Positions 43,016 through 52,313 of a stretch of 64,000 nucleotides of DNA are shown piece after piece. The first letter of the stretch is position 1. Every line of letters starts with the position of its first letter. Origin of the DNA: Roseiflexus sp034432635 (GTDB lineage Bacteria > Chloroflexota > Chloroflexia > Chloroflexales > Roseiflexaceae); the NCBI GenBank assembly GCA_034432635.1, contig DAOUBK010000088.1:9663-73662 (forward strand), given 5' to 3'. The notes below the pieces were generated by a model. That model was not told the origin of the DNA. It made no database searches and was given only the letters and a program-made list of their open reading frames with translations. A program made the position numbers and the translations under genes.

Positions 43016-45403
43016 GTGATCGATGTTGTGCCTGGACAGCAGACCGAACCACCGGTGGCGATCACGCCTGAACGACTCGCCGTGCTGGACTCGATCCAGC
43101 GCCGCATTCTCTGGTTGGCGACATTTATGGTGCATCACGCCAATCATGTGCACCCCAATCTCGATGGCACGAAGATCGGCGGACATCAGGCATCCTCAAC
43201 ATCGCTCGTGACGATCCTCACAGCGCTCTACTTCCACTTTCTGCGCCCCGGCGACCGGGTTTCGATCAAACCGCACGCATCGCCAGCGTTTCATGCCGTC
43301 CAGTATCTGCTCGGACAATTGCCACGCCGGTATCTTACCACCCTCCGCGCCTACGGCGGTTTGCAGGCATATCCCAGCCGCACCAAAGACCCCGACAATG
43401 TCGATTTCTCGACCGGCTCGGTCGGGTTGGGCGCGGTGGCGCCAGCATTTGCGGCACTAGCACATCGCTACGCGAAACTTCACTTCGGTCACGTCACATC
43501 GCGACGCTTTATCGCGCTGGTTGGCGATGCAGAACTGGACGAAGGCAATGTGTGGGAGGCGATCCTCGATGAGGCGATGGAAGGTCTCGATAATCTGATC
43601 TGGATCGTTGATCTGAACCGCCAGAGCCTCGACCGAGTCGTTCCCGGCATACGTGCAGCGCGCTTGAAGCGGTTGTTCGCCGAGAATGGCTGGCAGGTGC
43701 TGGAAGCGAAGTACGGACGTCGGTTGCAGGCACTGTTTCAGCAGCCTGGCGGCGATGCGCTATGCCAGCGTATCGACGACATGAGCAACGAGGAGTATCA
43801 GGCGCTCATCCGTTTACCCGGTCACGAAGTGCGTCTGCGCTTATGCGATGATCCCGCCGGCAGGGGTGATCAGATCGCGCGTGTGATTGCGGAGGTGCCC
43901 GATGCCGAACTCCCCGTTGTTCTTTCCAATCTGGGTGGGCACGACCTGGCGGAACTGTTCGATGTGCTGGCGCAGGCGGATGCATCAGCCGGCCGACCCA
44001 CCATCATTTTTGGCTATACGATCAAGGGATGGGGATTGCCGATCGCCGGGCATCCGCACAATCACTCGATGTTGTTGACTGCCGAACAGATCGAGGCGTT
44101 GCGTATTGCGCACGGCGTCACTCCCGGCGCCGAGTGGGACGCATTCGCGCCGGGCACGCCCGAAGCCGATCTGTGTGCTGAAGTTGCGGCGCGTCTCTAT
44201 CCGCCCGAAAAATCGCCGGTGATTGCGTGCAATCCCTCTCTCGTTCCCGACGACCTGGACATTGCCATACCGGAGCGCACCAGTACGCAGGATGCCTTTG
44301 GACGTTTGCTGGTACGTCTGGCAGATACGCCGATCGGTGAGCGGATTGTGACCTCTTCCCCGGATGTATCGGTCTCCACCAATCTGGCTGGATGGATCAA
44401 CAAGACCGGTGTGTTCACGCCGGTGGAGCATCCAGACTACGAAACTGAGTCGTACCGCCTGCTGCGCTGGAAGCGCGGTCCTGCCGGCAGACACATCGAA
44501 CTGGGCATTTCTGAAATGAACCTGTTCATGCTCTTGGGGATGATGGGACTGGCAGCAGAACTGTGCGGGCAACCGCTGATACCGATCGGCACCGTGTACG
44601 ACCCGTTCGTCTGTCGGGGTCTCGATGCCCTGATCTACAGTGTCTACTCTGGTGCGAAGTTCATTTTCGCTGGAACGCCGTCAGGCATCACCCTGTCGCC
44701 CGAAGGCGGCGCGCATCAATCGACAATCACGCCCTCAATCGGGGCAGAACTGCCGAAGCTGCGCGCTTATGAGCCATGCTATGCGCAGGAAGTAGTATGG
44801 GTGCTGCTGGAAGCGATCCGCGAGTGTTGTGACCGTGTCCACGGGCAAGCGACATACCTGCGTCTGTCGACGCGACCCATCGACCAGACGCCGTTCAATG
44901 CAGCGCTGGAGCGTATCGGGAGGATGGAACTACGACGGCAGGCTATTATGGGCGGGTACCGCCTCTACGACTGGCGTTCTGGTCACCAGAACGCTATTGT
45001 CCGGCGTGGCGACGGACGACCTTATCAGGTGATGATCGCTGCCGTCGGTGCGGTTGTGCCGGAAGCGCTCGAGGCAGCGGCGTACCTGCAACGTGAGGGA
45101 GTAGCTGTCACGGTGCTGAACCTGGTCAATCCAAAGCGCCTGTTCGAGCGCTGGCGTGCAGCGCGTGACCGGGATCTGCTGGGATGGTTGTTTTTGCCGG
45201 AAGAGCGCTGCGCACCGATCATCACCGTGCAGGATGGCGCGTCCCATAGCCTAGCGTGGTTAGGGAGCGTGTATGGTGTGCCGGTAACGGCGCTGGGTGT
45301 CGATGATTTTGGTCAGTCGGGTGCACGCGCCGATCTCTATCGCCACTTTGGGATCGACCCGGCGAGCATCGCAGAAGCGGCATTCCGCATGCTCGACAAG
45401 TGA
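43016..45403 (+). CDS. Single-chain thiamine-diphosphate E1 (AceE-like pyruvate dehydrogenase/transketolase family)
   Basis: 795-residue protein with the layout of homodimeric pyruvate dehydrogenase E1: an N-terminal ThDP-binding domain (GGHQASSTSLVTILTALYFHF and the cofactor motif GDAELDEGNVWEAI...NRQ), a pyrimidine-binding domain (about 430-640, HIELGISEMNLFMLLGMMG with the activating Glu), and a transketolase C-terminal domain. The cofactor motif begins GDA rather than GDG. Starts at GTG with GGAGGCC upstream. No E2 or E3 gene is next to it, so partner and substrate (pyruvate or another 2-oxoacid) are uncertain. Shorter than E. coli AceE (887). Confidence 0.85.
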   Translation: MIDVVPGQQTEPPVAITPERLAVLDSIQRRILWLATFMVHHANHVHPNLDGTKIGGHQASSTSLVTILTALYFHFLRPGDRVSIKPHASPAFHAVQYLLGQLPRRYLTTLRAYGGLQAYPSRTKDPDNVDFSTGSVGLGAVAPAFAALAHRYAKLHFGHVTSRRFIALVGDAELDEGNVWEAILDEAMEGLDNLIWIVDLNRQSLDRVVPGIRAARLKRLFAENGWQVLEAKYGRRLQALFQQPGGDALCQRIDDMSNEEYQALIRLPGHEVRLRLCDDPAGRGDQIARVIAEVPDAELPVVLSNLGGHDLAELFDVLAQADASAGRPTIIFGYTIKGWGLPIAGHPHNHSMLLTAEQIEALRIAHGVTPGAEWDAFAPGTPEADLCAEVAARLYPPEKSPVIACNPSLVPDDLDIAIPERTSTQDAFGRLLVRLADTPIGERIVTSSPDVSVSTNLAGWINKTGVFTPVEHPDYETESYRLLRWKRGPAGRHIELGISEMNLFMLLGMMGLAAELCGQPLIPIGTVYDPFVCRGLDALIYSVYSGAKFIFAGTPSGITLSPEGGAHQSTITPSIGAELPKLRAYEPCYAQEVVWVLLEAIRECCDRVHGQATYLRLSTRPIDQTPFNAALERIGRMELRRQAIMGGYRLYDWRSGHQNAIVRRGDGRPYQVMIAAVGAVVPEALEAAAYLQREGVAVTVLNLVNPKRLFERWRAARDRDLLGWLFLPEERCAPIITVQDGASHSLAWLGSVYGVPVTALGVDDFGQSGARADLYRHFGIDPASIAEAAFRMLDK

Positions 45404-45417
45404 TAGTGAATACAACA

Positions 45418-45445
45418 GCCCTGCACGCCATTGTGCAGGGCTGCT
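45418..45445. terminator. Bidirectional terminator
   Basis: A perfect 11-bp inverted repeat CAGCCCTGCAC/GTGCAGGGCTG with a 6-nt loop lies between convergent genes, 15 nt after the E1 stop. It can serve both strands. Confidence 0.75.
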
Positions 45446-45497
45446 GCTACAATCTGGCATAAGCGTCAGGCTTGCCAGATTCGGGAGGAAGCGCATA

Positions 45498-45860
45498 TCA
45501 CGTTGTTGCCGGCGGGTTGCGTCGTGCCTCGATGAACGAGCGCACACCGAGCGCCACGTAAATGCCGCAGATGATCGCCATCACGATGTTTGCCCCGGTC
45601 GCAACGTTCAGTTCGAATGAGCCGAGCGATGGAACGATGCGGCTCATTGGTGCGATGAAACCGAGTGCGCCGAGGGCGACTGCGATGTGCATCATCGTCT
45701 TGCGGCGCTGCCCGTTGTGCGCCAGCCATCCCAGCAGGATCAGCGGAATGCCGAAGAACGCCGGAATGAGCGCCGTGATGCTCGACATGCCGGTTCCAAA
45801 ATATGTTGACAGCGCCAGTATCGTCAGCGCGACGCCAGTGCCAATGGTAACTCTAGGCAT
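45498..45860 (-). CDS. Small integral membrane protein
   Basis: 120 residues with four predicted membrane helices (about 6-24, 28-46, 58-76, 85-106) joined by short loops, one of them basic (HNGQRRKTMM). No recognised catalytic motif; family unknown to me. AAAGGAGGGAACG is a strong ribosome site for the ATG at 45860, supporting expression. Convergent with the E1 gene and divergent from trpA. Confidence 0.75.
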   Translation of the reverse strand: MPRVTIGTGVALTILALSTYFGTGMSSITALIPAFFGIPLILLGWLAHNGQRRKTMMHIAVALGALGFIAPMSRIVPSLGSFELNVATGANIVMAIICGIYVALGVRSFIEARRNPPATT

Positions 45861-46027
45861 CGTTCCCTCCTTTGCGATGGATTCTGTATTTACATCATTA
45901 TCTTACAATATCTGGCACGAAGCGTCAGGGGCGCCTTCCCTATCGAATATGTGAATTTCTTCCCGAACGCTGCATCTGATGGGGTTTCGCACCGCAGATG
46001 CGGCACAAGACATTCCGAGGATCTGCA

Positions 46028-46813
46028 ATGAGCCGTATCGAAGCAACATTCGCCCGATTGCGCACCGCCGGGCGTACAGCACTCATGCCCTACCTGATGA
46101 CCGGTTACCCAGAGCGCAACGCGGCGCTCGAACTGGCGCCGGCGCTGGAAACCGCCGGCGCCGATCTGTTCGAACTTGGCGTTCCCTTCTCCGACCCGCT
46201 TGCCGACGGCGCCACGATCCAGCGCGCCTCGGAGCGCGCCCTCGCCAATGGCATTCGCCTGGAACACTGCATTGCAACGGTTGCCGAATTACGCAAACGT
46301 GGCGTGCGTGCGCCGATTGTGCCGATGGGATATTACAACCCATTTTTGCAGTACGGTCTTGAGCGGCTGGCGCGCGATATGGCTGATGCCGGGGCGGATG
46401 GACTGATCATTCCCGACCTGCCGCCGGAAGAAGCACAGGAGTGCCATGCCGCCTGTCGTGCGCATGGTCTCGACCTGATCTTTTTTGTTGCTCCTACTAC
46501 TCCTGATGAACGAATTGAGCGTATTGCTGCACTTGCAAGCGGTTTTATCTACTGCGTTGCGCTGACCGGCGTCACCGGCGCGCGGCGCGAACTGTGGAGC
46601 GGATTACCCGCGTTTCTCGAACGGGTTCGTCGCCGCACCAGTCTGCCACTGGTGGTCGGATTCGGCATCAGCAGCGCGGCGCATGTCCGTGAAGCGGGTA
46701 AATATGCTGCCGGTGCAATCGTTGCCAGTGCGCTGATCAATGTCATCGAACAGGCGCCGCCGGGCGAGTATGTTGCACGTGCGGTCGATTTCGTGCGGTC
46801 GCTGCGTGACTGA
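46028..46813 (+). CDS. trpA: Tryptophan synthase alpha chain
   Basis: 261-residue TIM barrel cleaving indole-3-glycerol phosphate to indole. The catalytic Glu and Asp are in FELGVPFSDPLADG; PTTPDERI and the phosphate-binding VGFGISSAAHV are present. GAGGATCTGCA precedes the ATG. trpB is not in the window, so the usual trpBA pairing is broken here. Confidence 0.96.
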   Translation: MSRIEATFARLRTAGRTALMPYLMTGYPERNAALELAPALETAGADLFELGVPFSDPLADGATIQRASERALANGIRLEHCIATVAELRKRGVRAPIVPMGYYNPFLQYGLERLARDMADAGADGLIIPDLPPEEAQECHAACRAHGLDLIFFVAPTTPDERIERIAALASGFIYCVALTGVTGARRELWSGLPAFLERVRRRTSLPLVVGFGISSAAHVREAGKYAAGAIVASALINVIEQAPPGEYVARAVDFVRSLRD

Positions 46814-46908
46814 TGATGGCGCCGTCGGCTGTGCGAGCATCTGGACAGCACCCGGATTGTGCCATGCGTCAGGCGATTGTGAGCACATCCAGGCAACGCT
46901 TCCAGGTA

Positions 46909-46917
46909 TGATATAAT
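46909..46917 (+). promoter_or_regulatory. Extended -10 promoter for the polysaccharide gene pair
   Basis: TGA followed by a perfect TATAAT (46912-46917) forms an extended -10. No clear -35. It sits 35 nt before the GT2 gene and well after trpA, so the pair is probably transcribed separately. Confidence 0.55.
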
Positions 46918-46951
46918 TGCAGCACTGATATGCTATCTGCGGGATTCGACC

Positions 46952-47869
46952 ATGGCGTCGCTTGCGCTTGTCATCGTCAATTACAACACCCGCGATCTGT
47001 TGCGCGCCTGTCTGCGCTCGATCGAGGAAGATGATCCGCACTGCACTATCAGCATCTGGGTGGTGGATAATGCGTCGAACGATGGCAGCGCCGCAATGGT
47101 GCGCACCGAATTTCCACATGTGCGCCTGATCGTCAGTCGGCGCAACGGTGGGTTCGCCTTTGCCAACAATCTGGCACTGCGCACCATTCTTGACGAAACG
47201 AATGCTGCCGATGGGTTATGCTGCGCCGATTATGTGATGCTGCTCAACCCGGATACGGTTGTACCGCGAGGCGCACTCGATCTACTGGTTGATTACATGG
47301 AGAGGCATCCCGACGTTGGTGCGTGCGGTCCGAAGTTACTGTTGCCCGATGGTTCGCTCGACCTGGCGTGCCGGCGCTCGTTCCCTACCCCAGAGGTTGC
47401 ATTCTACCGGATGATCGGTCTGTCGCGCCTGTTCCCGCGCCATCCGCGCTTTGCGCGCTACAACCTGACCTTTCTGGACGAAAATTGTGAAACCGAGGTC
47501 GATTCGGTGGTCGGCGCCTGTATGCTGGTGCGCACCAGTGTGGTGCGCGAAGTCGGGTTGCTCGATGAGACCTTCTTTATGTATGGCGAAGACCTCGATT
47601 GGGCATACCGTATCAAGCAGTACGGCTGGCGCATTATGTATGTTCCATCGGTGACCGTGTATCATCACAAACGCGCATCGAGCAGCCAGCGTCCGGTGAA
47701 GACGATCCGCTGGTTCTATGATGCGATGCGCATTTTTCACCGCAAGCATTTTGCCGCTACCACTCCGGCGTTGCTGAACGCAGTAATCGAAACCGGTATT
47801 ACGCTGAAGGAGTTCCTCAGTCTTGGCAGCAATTTCATCCGCCCCCCGGTCGCACGTCGCGCCCGGTAA
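46952..47869 (+). CDS. Glycosyltransferase family 2 (rhamnosyltransferase-like)
   Basis: 305-residue GT-A enzyme. VIVNYNTRDLLRACL and VVDNASNDGS are the nucleotide-binding start, LLNPDTVV holds the metal-binding DxD-like Asp, and LDETFFMYGEDLDWAYRIKQ supplies the catalytic base region seen in WbbL-type enzymes. No membrane helix. Ends inside the next gene if that gene uses its upstream start, so the two are coupled. Confidence 0.9.
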   Translation: MASLALVIVNYNTRDLLRACLRSIEEDDPHCTISIWVVDNASNDGSAAMVRTEFPHVRLIVSRRNGGFAFANNLALRTILDETNAADGLCCADYVMLLNPDTVVPRGALDLLVDYMERHPDVGACGPKLLLPDGSLDLACRRSFPTPEVAFYRMIGLSRLFPRHPRFARYNLTFLDENCETEVDSVVGACMLVRTSVVREVGLLDETFFMYGEDLDWAYRIKQYGWRIMYVPSVTVYHHKRASSSQRPVKTIRWFYDAMRIFHRKHFAATTPALLNAVIETGITLKEFLSLGSNFIRPPVARRAR

Positions 47870-49304
47870 AACGACACGCCGGCGCTCATGGGTGGTGCGC
47901 ACGCTGCTGATACTGGCGCTGATCGCCTGTGACTCGCTGGCGCTCAATAGTGCGTTCATCAGCGTCTATCTGTGGGCAGCGCATGATGATGCCGGGTTTG
48001 CCGCTGCACTTGCCGCTGTTGGTTCGACAACGTGGCTGACGGCGCTGTTGATCATGAATGTTTCGATGGCTTTTGCTTTCGTGGGAAGCAGTCTGTACTC
48101 GCTGCGCCGCGGCGTGTCGCGGGTGGATGAGTTCTTCAAGGTAGTTGTGGCAGTTTCGCTCGGAACGTTTGCCACGCTGATCGTCAACGCGATGCAACCG
48201 CAGTTCGGTCGTGATCCGCTTCCCTGGAACGAGCAGGTGCTGGTGAGCGGCTGGATTGGCGCGGTGGTTGGTGTGGTCGCGCTGAGGTGGGCGCATCGTT
48301 CGGCGCTGACAGCGCTGCGGCGGCGCGGGATCGATGTGCGTCGTGTGATCATCGTCGGAACGCGCGATCCGGGACGGGTTGTGCTCAATACTATTCGACA
48401 TCAGCCCGAAATGGGGTATCACGTCGTCGGTTTTATCTCGAACTCAACGCCGGTTGGTACGCTGGTCGAAGGTGTGCCGGTGCTTGGTAAACCGGCGGCG
48501 CTCGGTCGTGTGATACGCGCAGCACAGGCGGACGAGGTGATTATTGCGGTGTCGGGGCGTACATCGGCGGAAGTGCTGGAACTCGTCAATCTCGCTGAGG
48601 ACGAGTCGGTCGAGATTAAGCTCTATCCCGACGCTTTTCAACTGATCACCAATAACGCTATTTCAATCGGCGACGTGAGCGGCTTACCACTGATCGGCAT
48701 TCGCAACGTCGCCCTCGATAGCCCGATCAACCGGGCGCTTAAGCGTGCGCTCGATCTGGTCGTTGCGGTTGTGGTACTGACCCTCGGTTCGCCGATCATG
48801 ATTCTGATCGCGCTGCTGATCAAACTCGAGTCGCGCGGTCCGGTCTTCTTTGTGCAGGAGCGGGTCGGGCTTGATGGCAAGCCGTTCCCGACCTTCAAGT
48901 TCCGCACGATGCGTATCGATGCACCGCTGATCGGCAACTGGACGACGAAGGACGATCCGCGGGTGACGATGCTCGGACGTTTCCTGCGGCGCTACAGCCT
49001 CGATGAATTGCCGCAGTTCATCAATGTTATTCGTGGAGAGATGAGCGTTGTCGGACCACGCCCGGAGCAACCGGTGTGGGTCGAGCGGTTCAGTCAGAGC
49101 ATCCCACGCTATATGCGCCGCCACAAGCAGAAGGCAGGCATTACCGGATGGGCGCAGGTCAACGGGTTGCGCGGCGATACCAGTATCGAAGAGCGTACCC
49201 GCTACGATCTGTACTATGTTGAAAACTGGTCGCTGCTGTTTGACATAAAAATTATCATCAAGACGGTTGTTGACATCCTTTCAGGCAAAAATCGAGGGTA
49301 CTGA
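47823..49304 (+). CDS. Polyprenyl-phosphate sugar phosphotransferase (exopolysaccharide initiation)
   Basis: About 493 residues. Four N-terminal membrane helices, a central nucleotide-binding CoA_binding_3 domain (VIIVGTRDPGRVVLNTIRH), one further helix near residue 320, and the bacterial sugar transferase domain: PVFFVQERVGLDGKPF, FKFRTMRIDAP, SLDELPQFINVIRGEMSVVG and GITGWAQVNGLRGDT. It transfers a sugar phosphate from a nucleotide sugar to undecaprenyl phosphate to start a repeat unit. The start is uncertain: TTG at 47823 overlaps the GT2 gene by 47 nt; tandem GTG codons at 47892 are an alternative. Confidence 0.92.
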   Translation: MAAISSAPRSHVAPGKTTRRRSWVVRTLLILALIACDSLALNSAFISVYLWAAHDDAGFAAALAAVGSTTWLTALLIMNVSMAFAFVGSSLYSLRRGVSRVDEFFKVVVAVSLGTFATLIVNAMQPQFGRDPLPWNEQVLVSGWIGAVVGVVALRWAHRSALTALRRRGIDVRRVIIVGTRDPGRVVLNTIRHQPEMGYHVVGFISNSTPVGTLVEGVPVLGKPAALGRVIRAAQADEVIIAVSGRTSAEVLELVNLAEDESVEIKLYPDAFQLITNNAISIGDVSGLPLIGIRNVALDSPINRALKRALDLVVAVVVLTLGSPIMILIALLIKLESRGPVFFVQERVGLDGKPFPTFKFRTMRIDAPLIGNWTTKDDPRVTMLGRFLRRYSLDELPQFINVIRGEMSVVGPRPEQPVWVERFSQSIPRYMRRHKQKAGITGWAQVNGLRGDTSIEERTRYDLYYVENWSLLFDIKIIIKTVVDILSGKNRGY

Positions 49305-49376
49305 TAATGTCGCTCTGCCGGTAGATGCTTTCAAAGCATCACACAGAGATACGGAGACGCAGAGAGGAAAGCACTG

Positions 49377-50840
49377 ATGACGTCGCTCTACCGGTTGACG
49401 CTTGCTGAGGCGCGTGAGGCGCTGATGCGCGGTAAGATTACGTCGGTCGAGTTGACCGATGCGCTGCTGGCACGAATTGCTGCTGTCGAACCGCAGGTGC
49501 GTGCGTTTCTGACTATCGACGCCGAAGGGGCGCGAGCGCAGGCGCAGGCTGCCGATGCGCGTCGCGCTGCCGGTGATACATCGCCGTTGCTCGGTTTGCC
49601 GCTCGGCATCAAGGATGTCATTTCGACGCAGGGGGTGCGTACCACCTGCGCCTCGAAGATGCTCAAAAACTATGTTCCGGTGTATGATGCAACGGCAGTT
49701 GCACGCCTGAAAGCAGCCGGTGCAGTATTGCTCGGCAAACTCAACTGTGATGAGTTTGCGATGGGTTCCTCGACCGAGAATAGTGCATTTCAACAGACGC
49801 GCAATCCCTGGAATCTAGAACGGGTGCCGGGAGGGTCGTCCGGCGGTTCGGCGGCTGCGGTAGCAGCCGGTGAGGCGCCAGCAACCCTCGGTACCGATAC
49901 CGGCGGTTCGATTCGTCAACCAGCAGCATTGTGCGGCATTACCGGACTCAAGCCAACCTACGGGCGCGTGTCACGTTATGGTCTGGTGGCGTTCGCCTCG
50001 TCGCTCGATCAGATCGGACCCATGGCGCGTACAGTGCGCGATTGTGCGATCATCCTGCGGGTTATTGCAGGCGCCGATCCGTTCGATGCAACCTGTACCG
50101 ATCACCCGGTTCCGGATTATGAGGCGGCGCTGACCGGTGACCTTCGCGGATTGCGCATTGGCGTGCCGCGTGAATACTTTGTCGCCGGCATGCAACCGGA
50201 GGTTGAGTCTGCCGTGCGTGCTGCTATCGAGGTGCTGCGCGATCAGGGTGCAGAGGTGTGCGAGATCAGTCTGCCGCACACACCCTATGCGCTGCCGGTT
50301 TACTATCTGATCGCTCCTGCCGAAGCCAGCGCCAATCTTGCGCGTTTCGACGGTGTGCGGTATGGGCTGCGCGTTCCCGGCGAAAGCTATTTCGATGAAC
50401 TGGAACGCACCCGCGGCGCCGGGTTCGGTCCAGAGGTGCGGCGGCGGATTATGCTTGGAACGTATGCGCTCTCCGCCGGCTACTATGATGCGTACTACAA
50501 ACGTGCGCAGCAGGTGCGCACCCTCATCCGGCGCGACTATCAGCAAGCGTTCGAGCAGGTCGATGTCATTGCCGCCCCAACCACGCCGACGGTCGCCTTC
50601 CCGATTGGGGCGCACTCCGATAACCCGTTGGCGATGTACCTCGAGGATGTCTGCACGTTGCCGTTGAACCTGGCGGGTTTGCCGGGACTGGTTGTGCCAT
50701 GCGGATGTGCAGCAGGGCTGCCGATCGGTCTGCAATTGATCGGGCGAGCATTTGACGAGGAGACGCTGCTGCGCGTTGGCGATGCCTATCAGCGCGTCAC
50801 TGACTGGCATACGCGCATGCCGGATCTGCCGGTTGAATAA
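49377..50840 (+). CDS. gatA: Aspartyl/glutamyl-tRNA amidotransferase subunit A
   Basis: 487-residue glutaminase subunit of GatCAB, which converts Glu-tRNAGln and/or Asp-tRNAAsn to the amides. The amidase-signature triad is visible: Lys in PLGIKDV, the cis-Ser in PGGSSGGSAAAV and the nucleophilic Ser in TDTGGSIRQPA. GAGAGGAAAGCACTG precedes the ATG. gatB and gatC are not adjacent. The 70-nt spacer upstream contains the ACAGAGATACGGAGACGCAGAG-like dispersed sequence, a relative of which occurs near 3180-3215. Confidence 0.96.
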   Translation: MTSLYRLTLAEAREALMRGKITSVELTDALLARIAAVEPQVRAFLTIDAEGARAQAQAADARRAAGDTSPLLGLPLGIKDVISTQGVRTTCASKMLKNYVPVYDATAVARLKAAGAVLLGKLNCDEFAMGSSTENSAFQQTRNPWNLERVPGGSSGGSAAAVAAGEAPATLGTDTGGSIRQPAALCGITGLKPTYGRVSRYGLVAFASSLDQIGPMARTVRDCAIILRVIAGADPFDATCTDHPVPDYEAALTGDLRGLRIGVPREYFVAGMQPEVESAVRAAIEVLRDQGAEVCEISLPHTPYALPVYYLIAPAEASANLARFDGVRYGLRVPGESYFDELERTRGAGFGPEVRRRIMLGTYALSAGYYDAYYKRAQQVRTLIRRDYQQAFEQVDVIAAPTTPTVAFPIGAHSDNPLAMYLEDVCTLPLNLAGLPGLVVPCGCAAGLPIGLQLIGRAFDEETLLRVGDAYQRVTDWHTRMPDLPVE

Positions 50841-50851
50841 CCGATGGGTCG

Positions 50852-51580
50852 CTACGTGGCACCTTGTTCTGCCCCACGCAGACGCTCGACAAACGCGGCA
50901 TGTGCCGGATCGGCGAGACTGCGCTGGAGCGCAGCGAGCAAGGCAGCGGCATCACCTGCCCAGAGCGCTGCCGGGTCGAGCCACAACCCAGGGAAGACAC
51001 GACTGCGCAGTGTGCCGTCTGCCTCGAGCGGCAGAGGGGTGAAGACCCCCTCACGCAGTTCCCACCAGTCTACCCGGCGCTCATACGCCTGCGCCACCAG
51101 GTACTCACGCACACCGCTGCGGGCGTAGACGCGCTTCTTGTCGTGCAGGTCGTAGGCAGCGCTGCTGGCTGCGACTTCGACAATCAGGTCGGGCGGACCT
51201 TCGATGTAGTCGTCGCGGGTGACGCGCGAGCGCCCGCCGTGGAGCGGTTCGAGGCGCAGGAGAGCGTCGGGTTGATGCTCATTCTCGAGGTCGAGTAGAA
51301 CTGTTGCATTGTTGCTTCCGTCCACGCCTGGAGTTGCAGCGCTGTAGACGCCCAGCCAGGTAACCAGGAGCAGATGCAATCTACCGTGCTGCTGGTGGCG
51401 AGTTGGTGAAGCCACGTAGACGACTCCATCGATCAGTTCGGCTTTCTTGATTTCGGGGTGCATCTGATAGCGCCGGACGAACTCAGCGCGCGTCAGGCGG
51501 TCGCCGGAGTGGAGCGGCGGTCGCTCGTCGGGCGGTGCAGCAACGGCGGTGCTGGCTGAAGTTACAGTTTCGACGCTCAT
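50852..51580 (-). CDS. Uma2/DUF820 family protein (predicted PD-(D/E)XK nuclease fold)
   Basis: 242-residue member of the Uma2 family, abundant in cyanobacteria and Chloroflexi. Fold residues are EHQPDALLR (Asp), PDLIVEVAASS (Glu) and the Lys in DLHDKKRVYARSGVREYLV. Predicted endonuclease; biological role unproven. A long N-terminal Ala/Thr/Pro lead (residues 1-25) precedes the domain. Stands alone, convergent with gatA. Confidence 0.88.
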   Translation of the reverse strand: MSVETVTSASTAVAAPPDERPPLHSGDRLTRAEFVRRYQMHPEIKKAELIDGVVYVASPTRHQQHGRLHLLLVTWLGVYSAATPGVDGSNNATVLLDLENEHQPDALLRLEPLHGGRSRVTRDDYIEGPPDLIVEVAASSAAYDLHDKKRVYARSGVREYLVAQAYERRVDWWELREGVFTPLPLEADGTLRSRVFPGLWLDPAALWAGDAAALLAALQRSLADPAHAAFVERLRGAEQGAT

Positions 51581-51687
51581 ATCAGGTGTTCTTTCCCTCG
51601 TAATTGCGCGCTATGGGAAGTATAGAAGGTCTACGTACGTCGCGCAAGGGCAGGGGAAGCGGAGGGGCGGACGATCCGGTGGTCGGA

Positions 51688-52126
51688 TTACCTTCCGAAG
51701 AACACAACCAGCAGCGTTATGGCGAAGAAACTCAGCGATACTGCGAACAATCCGTACCAGCGTCGGTAATGGCGTGATAGACGTGGGTACATTAGTGGAC
51801 GAATGAAATATCTGAATGTACGCCATTGTTGCAACAAACTGTGCAATAAATAACCCGATTTTCGTCAATACCCACGGCGTCCAGCCGGTGTACAGTTGCG
51901 CCAGCAAAATGCCGGAAATGAGGACACTTGCAAAGACAACATCGACGAGTTTGACTTCCCGCCGGATGTAAGCGCGCAGGAGACCGGCATCACGCGATGT
52001 GTCGCCTGTGACATCCGTCAGTCGCGGCTCGAGCGTGCGCACCACCAGCAGCGGTGCAGCAACAGCGCCCATCCAGAGTGCGAAACAGACAACGTGGATC
52101 AGGAGAAGAAGCTGATACGTCTTTGA
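51688..52126 (-). pseudogene. Frameshifted, start-less membrane protein gene
   Basis: The minus strand reads QLLLLIHVVCFALWMGAVA ... TKIGLFIAQFVATMAYIQIF in one frame, then the family-like tail IRPLMYPRLSRHYRRWYGLF and AVSLSFFAITLLVVFFGR continues in another, ending at 51688. Removing one T from the ATATTTC run near 51808 would join them. The frame is open upstream only to a TAA at 52127-52129 and has no ATG, GTG or TTG before the internal ATG at 52072, which would remove half of the first helix. The heptamer array begins just beyond. Roughly four helices; a DUF2269/CopD-like membrane protein is a guess. Confidence 0.7.
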
Positions 52127-52130
52127 TTAA

Positions 52131-52313
52131 CGTTCAACGCTCACCCTTCCACAGGCAACATCCAAACATTCAGCGTTCAACGCTCAACGTTCAACGCTCA
52201 ACCTCTCACATTCAACATCCAAACGTTCAACCTTCAACGTTCAACGTTCAACCTTCAACGTTCAACGTTCAACCTTCAACGCTCAACGTTCAACCTTCAA
52301 CGCTCAACCCCCT
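52131..52313. repeat. Degenerate heptanucleotide repeat array (GTTCAAC/CTTCAAC/GCTCAAC)
   Basis: Consecutive 7-base units of the form N-YTCAAC tile most of this stretch: GTTCAAC, CTTCAAC and GCTCAAC in mixed order. A few degenerate copies occur in the first half (CTCACATTCAACATCCAAAC). Two or more units also occur between livG and livF (about 11703-11720) and at the livM/livG junction (about 12504-12520). Similar short tandem heptamers are known from cyanobacteria. The 3' end of the esterase gene lies inside the array. Confidence 0.85.

Noticed and set aside
49349..49376. ACAGAGATACGGAGACGCAGAG-like sequence before gatA as a mobile element
   Set aside because: Too short and without terminal repeats or a transposase; it looks like a dispersed low-complexity sequence (a relative lies near 3180-3215).
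52131..52313. CRISPR array
   Set aside because: Units are 7 bp, contiguous and degenerate with no unique spacers; no cas genes nearby.
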